From NCBI GenBank assembly GCA_035515475.1, contig DATJBF010000092.1, forward strand, positions 1 through 25,477: 25,477 nucleotides of DNA, read 5' to 3'. The notes beneath the pieces were generated by a model, which ran no database searches, had not been told where the DNA came from, and saw nothing but the letters and a program-made list of their open reading frames with translations. Both the position numbers and the translations under genes were made by a program. Below are positions 14,649-20,757 of the stretch, piece after piece. The DNA is from DATJBF01 sp035515475 (GTDB lineage Bacteria > Verrucomicrobiota > Verrucomicrobiia > Palsa-1439). The number at the start of each line of letters is the position of its first letter. The first letter of the stretch is position 1.

Positions 14649-15195
14649 ACTTGAACAAGGGCAGGATTTTCTTGAACTCGTCGGTGCCGGCCTGGCGGAG
14701 GAGTTCGAACACGGCGGACTCAACGGTGGTGATGACCGCACCGCAATCGCGGAGGCGTTCGACGGCGACCTTGTGGTCGTGCCGGTGGCGGGAACCGATG
14801 GCGTCCGCAGCGACGTACACGAAGTAATCCTTCATCAGGTCGATGGCGGTCTGCTGGACGCAGACGTGGGCTTCGATGCCGCAAAGGATGATGCGTTGAC
14901 GCCGCAGATCTTTCATCGTCCGCATGAATTCCTCCGACCCGCAGCAGGAGAAACTCATCTTCTCGATTGGTGTGACCCCTTGGGCCGCCTCGGCAATCTC
15001 CGCGCAGACCGGACCGATGCCCTTGATGTATTGGGCTGTGACGACGATCGGGATTTGGAGGATCCGCGCGGACCCGATCAGCCGTTGCATCGCCGCGATG
15101 AGTTCGGCGCGTCGGGGCATGACGTTCATCAATTTCTCCTGCACGTCGATCACGACGAGCGCGGAATTTTGCGGGGTCAATCGCCAGTCAGACAT
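14647..15195 (-). CDS. Isochorismatase-family cysteine hydrolase
   Basis: A 182-residue protein with the family's catalytic triad: D17 in VVIDVQEKL, K79 in IEKMSFSCC and C112 in GIEAHVCVQQT. The fold is a Rossmann-like hydrolase that uses a cysteine thioester. Members act on isochorismate, nicotinamide, carbamoyl groups and other amides or ethers. The GIEAHVC form and the length fit the broad YcaC/ISOC-like subgroup, for which substrates are mostly unknown. It is convergent with the methyltransferase gene and separated from ligA by a 106-bp repeat-rich gap, so it is probably a single-gene unit. Nothing around it points to siderophore synthesis. Confidence 0.88.
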   Translation of the reverse strand: MSDWRLTPQNSALVVIDVQEKLMNVMPRRAELIAAMQRLIGSARILQIPIVVTAQYIKGIGPVCAEIAEAAQGVTPIEKMSFSCCGSEEFMRTMKDLRRQRIILCGIEAHVCVQQTAIDLMKDYFVYVAADAIGSRHRHDHKVAVERLRDCGAVITTVESAVFELLRQAGTDEFKKILPLFK

Positions 15196-15210
15196 GGGGA
15201 GAACCTCCGG

Positions 15211-15290
15211 GAAACGGAGTAATGGAGTGGCGGAGTGTCGGGGAGACCGGATTGGCCTCCGTTACCATTACTCCAAGACTCCAGTGCTCC
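15211..15290. repeat. Inverted GGAGTAATGG repeats between ligA and the hydrolase gene
   Basis: GGAGTAATGG (15216-15225) and CCATTACTCC (15265-15274) are exact inverted copies 39 bp apart. Each is embedded in short tandem GGAGT- or ACTCC-like units (ACGGAGTAATGGAGTGGCGG on the left, ACTCCAAGACTCCAGTGCTC on the right). They fill most of the 106-bp gap and look like a degenerate interspersed repeat. Confidence 0.55.
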
Positions 15291-15301
15291 AAGAACGCAT
15301 T

Positions 15302-17341
15302 TCATTTTTCCAACATCCTGACGAACTCCGCTTCGGTCAGCGTTTTCACGCCGAGGGCGCGGGCTTTGTCGAGCTTCGAGCCGGCGTCTGCGCCGACAAC
15401 CAGGTAATCGGTCTTCTTGCTGACGCTGTCGGTCACGGTCGCGCCGGCGTTACGGAGCGCGTGCTTGGCTTCGTCGCGTGAGAATTTGTCCAGCGTTCCC
15501 GTGACGACAACGGTTTTGCCGGCGAAAGGACCGGTGGCTGAACCGCGAGCAGGGCTCGCGGCTACAATATTGATGCGGGCTCTCTTGAGTTTGGCAATCA
15601 CGGCCTGGTTGCGCGGGTTATGGAAGAAATCGTGGATGCTCTCGGCCATCACCGGGCCGACGTCTTCAGCTTCCTGCAACTCCTCGACGCTCGCCGACGC
15701 GAGTTTGTCGAGATCGTGAAAGTGGTCGGCGAGCTTGCGCGCCGCGCCTTCGCCGACGTGCAGGATGCCGAGGCCGTTGATCAACCGCCAGAGTTCCCGA
15801 TTCTGGCTGTCGGCGATGGCGTTGACGACGTTGGTCGCGGACTTTTCGGCCATGCGTTCGAGGTTGGCGAGTTGATCGACGGTCAGCGAATAAATGTCGG
15901 CTACGTCCCTGACCAGTTTCTTGTCGACCAACTGATTGACCAGCACTTCGCCCAAGCCCTCGATGTCCATCGCTCCGCGCGAGGCGAAATGGCCGATGGT
16001 ACGTTTGAGCTGCGCGGGACAAGCAATGTTTTCGCAGCGCCACGCGACGAATTCAGGGTCGCGATGAATCGGCCCGCCGCACACGGGGCATTTGCCGTGG
16101 ACGTGCTTGACGAAATCGAACGGCCGGGCATCCCGCAGCCGCTTTTCCTTCACGACGCCGACCACGGCGGGAATGACTTCACCGGCTTTCTCGATGACGA
16201 CCGTGTCGCCGATGCGGATGTCTTTGCGTTTGATTTCCTCTTCGTTGTGCAGTGTGGCGCGGCTGATGGTACTGCCAGCGAGGAACACGGGTTCGAGTTC
16301 AGCGACCGGCGTGAGCGTGCCGGTGCGGCCGACCTGCACGGTGATGTCCTTGAGTTTCGTCTGCGCTTGTTCGTGGGAATACTTGTACGCGATGGCGTAG
16401 CGTGGCGCTTTGGCGGTCGCGCCGAGCCGTTCCCATTGCGCAAGGCTGTTGACTTTCACCACGGCGCCGTCGATTTCGAACGGCAGTTTGGCTTCGAGCG
16501 TCTGCAATTCCTCCGCCCGGCGGATGACTTCGTCGATGTCCTTGCAGATCCACCAGTGGCGGTGCGTGGGCAGTCCAAACTTCTTCAGCGATTCGAGCAC
16601 TTCGGACTGGGTGCTGATGGACAGGCGGGACGCCTGTCCTACGTCGGCAATCGCGTAGAACACGGCATTCAGCGGACGCTGGGCGACGATGGCGGGGTCG
16701 AGTTGTTTCAGCGAGCCGGCGGTGGTGTTGCGGGGATTCTGGAACAGCGGTTCGCCGGCTTTCTCTCTGGCGGCGTTCAGCTTTTGAAAGTCAGCCACTT
16801 TCATGTACACCTCGCCGCGGACCTCCAAGAGGCGGGTGATGGGTGATGGGAGATGGGTGATGAGAGACAGCGGAATGGCTTTGATGGTTTTGAGGTTGGC
16901 GGTGATGTCGTCGCCGGTGGTGCCGTCGCCGCGGGTGGCGCCGACGGTCAACTGGCCGTTCTCGTAGTGCACGGAGATGGATACGCCATCGATTTTGGGT
17001 TCGAGGACGTATTCGACGTTTTCGTTGGGGAGAAGTTTGCGGACCCGGGTATCGAACTCGCGCAGTTCCTCGGTGCTGTAGGTATTGTCCAGCGACATCA
17101 TGGGGACGCTGTGGCGGACGGGGTTGAACTCCTTGACGGGCTGGCCGCCCACGCGTTGGGTCGGTGAATCGGGCGTGACGAGGTCGGGATGTTCCTCTTC
17201 GAGCTTCTTCAATTCCGCATAGAGCCTGTCGTACTCGCGGTCGGGGATTTCGGGTTTCGCCTCGACGTAGTAGAGGAAATCGTGGCGCCGGATCTGCTCG
17301 CGGAGATCAGCGATACGTGCTTGGGCGTCGGCGCGTTTCAT
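15302..17341 (-). CDS. ligA: NAD-dependent DNA ligase
   Basis: Seals nicks in replication and repair using NAD+. The 679-residue protein has the complete domain order: Ia (LYYVEAKPEIPDREYD), adenylation domain with nucleophile K116 in LEPKIDG, OB fold, zinc finger (C418, C421, C436, C441), helix-hairpin-helix repeats (about residues 455-590) and a C-terminal BRCT domain from about 604 (GKTVVVTGTLDKF). The ATG at 17341 lies 35 bp inside the VanZ-like gene but gives the normal LigA N-terminus. Three variable loops carry repeat-derived sequence: residues about 160-170, 234-242 and 593-600. All conserved residues are intact, so it should be functional. Confidence 0.95.
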   Translation of the reverse strand: MKRADAQARIADLREQIRRHDFLYYVEAKPEIPDREYDRLYAELKKLEEEHPDLVTPDSPTQRVGGQPVKEFNPVRHSVPMMSLDNTYSTEELREFDTRVRKLLPNENVEYVLEPKIDGVSISVHYENGQLTVGATRGDGTTGDDITANLKTIKAIPLSLITHLPSPITRLLEVRGEVYMKVADFQKLNAAREKAGEPLFQNPRNTTAGSLKQLDPAIVAQRPLNAVFYAIADVGQASRLSISTQSEVLESLKKFGLPTHRHWWICKDIDEVIRRAEELQTLEAKLPFEIDGAVVKVNSLAQWERLGATAKAPRYAIAYKYSHEQAQTKLKDITVQVGRTGTLTPVAELEPVFLAGSTISRATLHNEEEIKRKDIRIGDTVVIEKAGEVIPAVVGVVKEKRLRDARPFDFVKHVHGKCPVCGGPIHRDPEFVAWRCENIACPAQLKRTIGHFASRGAMDIEGLGEVLVNQLVDKKLVRDVADIYSLTVDQLANLERMAEKSATNVVNAIADSQNRELWRLINGLGILHVGEGAARKLADHFHDLDKLASASVEELQEAEDVGPVMAESIHDFFHNPRNQAVIAKLKRARINIVAASPARGSATGPFAGKTVVVTGTLDKFSRDEAKHALRNAGATVTDSVSKKTDYLVVGADAGSKLDKARALGVKTLTEAEFVRMLEK
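15543..15561 (-). repeat. Palindrome inside ligA before the BRCT domain
   Basis: CCGCGAGC (15543-15550) and GCTCGCGG (15554-15561) form a perfect 8-bp stem with a 3-nt loop. On the coding strand it is preceded by GTAG. It encodes part of AASPARGSA, the linker between the HhH region and the BRCT domain. It matches a familiar GTAGCCGCGAGC-type interspersed palindrome (from memory). Confidence 0.65.
16619..16639 (-). repeat. Palindrome inside the ligA adenylation domain
   Basis: GGACAGGCG (16619-16627) and CGCCTGTCC (16631-16639) form a perfect 9-bp stem with a 3-nt loop. The coding strand reads GTAGGACAGGCGTCCCGCCT, giving the VGQASRLS peptide (residues 234-241). This is the well-known GTAGGACAGGCGTCCCGCCT-type interspersed palindrome of Verrucomicrobia and Planctomycetes genomes (from memory). 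Confidence 0.75.
16832..16866 (-). repeat. GGGTGATG-type tandem repeat inside ligA
   Basis: The plus strand carries GGGTGATGGGTGATGGGAGA followed by TGGGTGATGAGAG, four degenerate copies of an 8-9 bp unit. In frame it encodes the SLITHLPSPITR segment just before the conserved LLEVRGEVYM. Repeats translating to ITH-x-PSPITR are familiar interspersed sequences (from memory). The loop is only about 3 residues longer than in E. coli LigA as I recall it. Confidence 0.6.
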
Positions 17342-17696
17342 AAACCCAGTAGGCCGAGGCGGCAATGAATCCGCCAAACGTGTCCGCCGCCCAGTCCCGC
17401 ACGTCACAGTCGCGGCCGGGCACGAAGCGCTGGTGGAATTCGTCGGAGGCGCCGTAGGCCGAGGTGATCAGGAGGGCCAGCACAATGGCCTTGGTCAGAG
17501 ACGAACGGTGGGCGTAGCGCAGGGGCAGCAGGATGAGAAACCAGAAGATGAGGTAGAAGATGAAATGTTCGACCTTATCCTTGTTTTCGAATTGCGGACC
17601 GACCTGGGGCAGTTGCGACTGGGACGACAGGAAGAAGATCAGTCCCGCCCACGCGAGGGACGGCAGCCAGAAAACGAATTTGCGAAGTGGCGTCAT
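17307..17696 (-). CDS. VanZ-like family membrane protein
   Basis: A 129-residue protein starting at the ATG at 17696; upstream in-frame ATGs would run into the promoter of the divergent gene. Four transmembrane helices are predicted by eye (about residues 6-20, 43-57, 67-82 and 103-118). The VanZ-like signatures are DKVEHFIFY and YGASDEFHQRFVPGRDCDVRDWAADTFGG, the latter being the conserved acidic/HQ motif. The founding VanZ gives low-level teicoplanin resistance, but this large family is mostly uncharacterised and resistance should not be assumed. Its 3' end overlaps ligA by 35 bp, so the two genes are co-transcribed. Confidence 0.88.
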   Translation of the reverse strand: MTPLRKFVFWLPSLAWAGLIFFLSSQSQLPQVGPQFENKDKVEHFIFYLIFWFLILLPLRYAHRSSLTKAIVLALLITSAYGASDEFHQRFVPGRDCDVRDWAADTFGGFIAASAYWVYETRRRPSTYR

Positions 17697-17751
17697 CAAC
17701 GGGCAGCGATGATGGCGCAGGGGCGGGAACGCGACAAGCAGTATTTCACTG

Positions 17752-17797
17752 TTGTGCGGCATGGCGGGCTTGCATACACTGTCTGCCGGCAAGGAGG
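17752..17797 (+). promoter_or_regulatory. Probable sigma70-type promoter and strong RBS
   Basis: TTGTGC (17752-17757) and TACACT (17775-17780) are separated by 17 bp, a good -35/-10 pair. AAGGAGG (17791-17797) lies 6 nt before the ATG at 17804. The predicted leader is under 20 nt. This is the clearest promoter-plus-RBS arrangement in the window. Confidence 0.6.
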
Positions 17798-17803
17798 TCC
17801 GAC

Positions 17804-19057
17804 ATGTTCAACAGCTTGGCCCGCTCGCAGCGCGGGAAAGGGCTGCTCCGGACGACGCGGTTTGTCGTCCTCAGCAATTTCCTGCGGACGGGAATTGTGG
17901 AGTGGCTCGGGTCCCGGCCCGGTCGCGCGGCCAGCCTGGACGAGATCGTCGAGTTTTACTTTGCGTCTGCCACACCGGCGCCACCGGAAGACGTCGACCT
18001 GCTGCAACAGTATTACAGGGGTGCTGCCAGTCCCAACAAGATGGAATTCGTCGATTACCTCCTCAACCACGCGAGTTGGTTGAAGGGGCGCCGCCAAGAG
18101 GTGAAGTTCAAGCCGCCTGAACCAAGCGTCCATGACTGGAACCCGGTGGTCCGCGCACTGCACGTCAAGCACGACCCGGACTTTCCCGGCACCGACCCGG
18201 CCCGGCGTCGTACGGCCCGCGCGCACTGGAACGGCTTCCTGACGATGGCCGACGCGTTCGACATCGTCGGCTACGACAACGAGCGCGTCCAACTATCGGA
18301 AGGTGAATTGGCGGGTCTGCGCCGTGAGTTGGAGTTGTTTGGCGACGGCTACTACGGGGTGGACGATCTGCTGGGAGTGTTGTTGAAAGTCGAGGCGCTG
18401 CGCGGGGAAACGAGTTGGATCGTGCGTCCGCCGCCGTTCATGTTGGAATCGTGCGATGCGGTGGCGCGGCGGATTGGGATCGCGTCGTACTGGCGGTTCT
18501 CGCCCCGGTTGCGCAACGGCGGCTGCCGGGTGTTGGACCTGGGTTGTGGGAGTGGCATCTATTCCAACGCATTTGCGGAGCGCGAGAACAAGTGCGTGGC
18601 GGTGGACCTGACGCCATGGGTGTTCTTCCGGGCGTTTCTCGGGGCGCGCGACGGAGTGCAGGTCGAGTGTTGCGACATGAACGCGATGCCCGAGCGGGTG
18701 ACGCGCGAGCCGTTCACGCATGCGATCTCCAACATCGCCGCGCATCACATCAAGCAACGGCCCGCGCTGTTCGCCAAACTGCGCGAGCGTTTGGGAAACG
18801 GTGGCGAGCTCTGCGTGCTGAACTTCAATTACTCGCTGCGCGACCGGCCGAAGTTCAACCCGATTGCCAAACTGAAGCGGCAGTTTGCCGCCCAGATTCA
18901 GTATAACTGGTCGGTGCTGGAGTTCGACCGGGGCGGCGTGGACTTCATTTCACCGCGGGACGTGGCGCGGGACATGGAACAGGCGGGGTTTGCGGCCGAG
19001 GTGCATCCGTGCGATCCGCTCAAGGAATTGTGGTTCGTGCGCGGTGTGAAACGCTAG
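17804..19057 (+). CDS. Two-part SAM-dependent methyltransferase with unknown N-terminal half
   Basis: A 417-residue protein; the start is fixed by AAGGAGG 6 nt upstream. The C-terminal half is a class I methyltransferase: motif I VLDLGCGSGIYSNAF (about residues 243-257), acidic end of motif II in VAVDLTPW, motif IV-like FTHAISNIAAHHIKQRP, and a post-motif GGELCVLNFNYSLRD. The N-terminal about 240 residues are not recognised. They are polar and helical, with FVVLSNFLRTGIVEWLG near the start and many charged segments after it, and could be a substrate-binding or dimerisation region. The substrate is unknown. It is divergent from the vanZ-ligA unit and convergent with the SDR gene, with 3 bp between stops. 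Confidence 0.8.
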   Translation: MFNSLARSQRGKGLLRTTRFVVLSNFLRTGIVEWLGSRPGRAASLDEIVEFYFASATPAPPEDVDLLQQYYRGAASPNKMEFVDYLLNHASWLKGRRQEVKFKPPEPSVHDWNPVVRALHVKHDPDFPGTDPARRRTARAHWNGFLTMADAFDIVGYDNERVQLSEGELAGLRRELELFGDGYYGVDDLLGVLLKVEALRGETSWIVRPPPFMLESCDAVARRIGIASYWRFSPRLRNGGCRVLDLGCGSGIYSNAFAERENKCVAVDLTPWVFFRAFLGARDGVQVECCDMNAMPERVTREPFTHAISNIAAHHIKQRPALFAKLRERLGNGGELCVLNFNYSLRDRPKFNPIAKLKRQFAAQIQYNWSVLEFDRGGVDFISPRDVARDMEQAGFAAEVHPCDPLKELWFVRGVKR

Positions 19058-19064
19058 GACCTAG
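19054..19064. other. Palindrome holding both convergent stop codons
   Basis: CTAGG-A-CCTAG is a perfect 11-nt palindrome. The TAG at 19055-19057 ends the rightward methyltransferase and the CTA at 19061-19063 (TAG on the minus strand) ends the leftward SDR. No terminator separates the genes. Confidence 0.7.
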
Positions 19065-20077
19065 TCGGGGCGGCCCCTACTCGGGACGGTTCGGAACCAT
19101 TCGATTGTCCGGTGAATGCCGTCTTCGAACGACACGCTCGGTTTCCAGGCAAGTTCGGTGCGGATCTTTTCATTGCTGAAGCGCCGGCGTCCACCCAGGA
19201 ACAGCACCGAAAGCCGCGTGATCGGGAATCGGACCCGAAATGCGGTGGCGTGCGTGAGGCATTCACTCAGGAAACCGATGTTGTGCGCGAGCCGGTACGA
19301 CATCGATCCGCGCGGCGAGGGGAGGTCGAGCAGTTCGCAAATGCGTGTGAGGAACTGTCGCTGCGTCGGCGAATTGCTGTCGTCGGCGACGTTGTAGATC
19401 TGGCCGTCGGCCCGCCGGTTCGTGGCGGCCAGTACAATCGCTTGGGCGGCGTCAGTCGCGTACACGAGGTTCAGGCGGTTGTCGCCGCTGCCGATCCATT
19501 TGACGCGGCCGGAACGCAGCGCCGAGATGGTGCGACCGACGGTCGTGGTGTCGCGGGGGCCGTAAATCCATGTGGGGCGGAGGATTGTCGTCACCAGACG
19601 CTTCTGCGCATGTGCTTCTCGCACAAGCTGTTCGGCTTCTATCTTAGCCCTTGCGTAGTAACGCCAACGGTACGGCGTGCCGTAGGCGCAGGTCTCTTCG
19701 AAAAGAATGCCTTCACGCGCCGGCCGCTCGTAAACCCCGACGCTGCTGATGTAGATGACTTGTCGGACGCCGGCGGCGGCGGCGGCTTCCAGCACGTGGC
19801 GCGTGCCGTCAATCGTCGCCTCGAGGTATTCCTGCCAGCCACCGGCGGGTTCGACTTTGGCGGCAACGTGCACGACGACATCGGCTCCCCTCATTCCGCG
19901 GCGCAGTTCATCGGTTTGGTCCAATGCCGCAGTGTGTAATGTCACTCCCAGCGACTCCAGGAACGCGACGCGCGAGGAGGCCCGGACGCAGGCTGTTACC
20001 TTGGAGCCGTGGTGCAAGAAGGCTTCGGCGCAATGTCCACCCAGATATCCCGAGGCGCCGGTGAGGAAAACATTCAT
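19061..20077 (-). CDS. Extended SDR: NAD-dependent epimerase/dehydratase-family protein
   Basis: A 338-residue Rossmann-fold oxidoreductase. The nucleotide motif TGASGYLGG (residues 6-14) opens the protein. DVVVHVAAKVEP marks strand 4, YISSVGVYE (109-117) carries the catalytic Ser, and the YARAK motif (Y141, K145) completes the triad. LRPTWIYGPRD is the typical substrate-domain entry. Overall it resembles the 3-beta-HSD / dihydroflavonol reductase-like branch rather than a sugar-nucleotide epimerase, but the substrate cannot be read from sequence. Such enzymes can act on keto-lipids or isoprenoids, and an ICMT-like gene lies across the divergent promoter. No clear Shine-Dalgarno is seen. Confidence 0.88.
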   Translation of the reverse strand: MNVFLTGASGYLGGHCAEAFLHHGSKVTACVRASSRVAFLESLGVTLHTAALDQTDELRRGMRGADVVVHVAAKVEPAGGWQEYLEATIDGTRHVLEAAAAAGVRQVIYISSVGVYERPAREGILFEETCAYGTPYRWRYYARAKIEAEQLVREAHAQKRLVTTILRPTWIYGPRDTTTVGRTISALRSGRVKWIGSGDNRLNLVYATDAAQAIVLAATNRRADGQIYNVADDSNSPTQRQFLTRICELLDLPSPRGSMSYRLAHNIGFLSECLTHATAFRVRFPITRLSVLFLGGRRRFSNEKIRTELAWKPSVSFEDGIHRTIEWFRTVPSRGRPD

Positions 20078-20114
20078 GGGGTCAAATTGTGCTTTAGTCT
20101 GGGGGGAGACTCTT

Positions 20115-20122
20115 ATTATACT
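20115..20122. promoter_or_regulatory. Overlapping divergent -10 core
   Basis: The AT-rich stretch 20112-20125 stands out in GC-rich DNA. On the minus strand 20120-20115 is a perfect TATAAT, about 38 bp before the SDR start. On the plus strand 20117-20122 is TATACT, about 27 bp before the ICMT-like start. The -35 regions are weak (TTCAGT minus strand, 18-bp spacer; TTTAGT plus strand, 18-bp spacer). Confidence 0.5.
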
Positions 20123-20148
20123 TTGGATGTCAGGTACAACTGAAAATC

Positions 20149-20757
20149 ATGGGGAACCCGACGATTCAGAAGGTTTGCTTTGCAGTGCTGATGGTGGGGC
20201 TGATCATCTGGCGGGCGTGGGAGACGCACCGCCGACAAGGAAGTGTCCGGGGGAAAATCAGCATGTCGTGGTCGATTTACGCGCTGGTTGTTTGTACGGG
20301 GGTGGTGTTCGTGGGCACGCTGGTAGAGTTCTGCTTTGTACCGAGGCGTCACTATCTCGTGGTTTCGATCCTGGGTGTGGGGCTGTTTTTCGTCGCGCAC
20401 ATTCTACGTCTCCGGGCCATTCGAACGCTGGACAGGTTTTGGAGCCTGCACGTTGAGATCCGCGATACGCAAGAATTGGTTCAGGATGGTGTATACGGGT
20501 ACATTCGGCACCCGGCCTATGCTGCGTTCATTCTGGAGCACGTTGCGGTTCCCTTGGCGGCCAACGCTTGGTATTCGGTCGGGGCGGCATTGTTCTTGTA
20601 CGTTCCGATGTTGCTGCTGCGGATGCACATTGAGGAGGCCGCTTTGGTCGCGAAGTTCGGTGACAAGTATCGGGACTACCAACGGCGGGTGGGTGCCCTG
20701 CTGCCGCGTTTCTCGGCGCTGGCAGGACTATGGGGGTCCCGTCAACCGAGTTCATGA
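20149..20757 (+). CDS. ICMT/PEMT-like integral membrane methyltransferase
   Basis: A 202-residue membrane protein with about five hydrophobic helices (roughly residues 8-21, 43-60, 69-86, 126-140 and 143-157). The C-terminal signature is that of isoprenylcysteine carboxyl methyltransferase-like proteins: LVQDGVYGYIRHPAYAAF (111-127), then IEEAALVAKFGDKYRDYQRR (161-180). The RHP and the E...FG..Y..Y motif form the SAM pocket. Bacteria lack prenylated CaaX proteins, so these enzymes probably methylate lipids, quinones or small hydrophobic molecules; the substrate is unknown. The stop codon overlaps the histidine kinase start (ATGA). Together with the divergent SDR it suggests a membrane-lipid function, but that is only context. 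Confidence 0.85.
   Translation: MGNPTIQKVCFAVLMVGLIIWRAWETHRRQGSVRGKISMSWSIYALVVCTGVVFVGTLVEFCFVPRRHYLVVSILGVGLFFVAHILRLRAIRTLDRFWSLHVEIRDTQELVQDGVYGYIRHPAYAAFILEHVAVPLAANAWYSVGAALFLYVPMLLLRMHIEEAALVAKFGDKYRDYQRRVGALLPRFSALAGLWGSRQPSS

Noticed and set aside
14647..15195. Siderophore isochorismatase (EntB-type)
   Set aside because: No ArCP domain and no siderophore genes nearby; the sequence fits the generic cysteine hydrolase group.
15620..16846. Plus-strand open frame of 408 codons opposite ligA
   Set aside because: Antisense to conserved LigA domains; no start-site signal and no domain resemblance.
17307..17696. Teicoplanin-resistance gene (vanZ proper)
   Set aside because: Only the family signature is present; there is no van operon context, and VanZ-like proteins are common in genomes without resistance.
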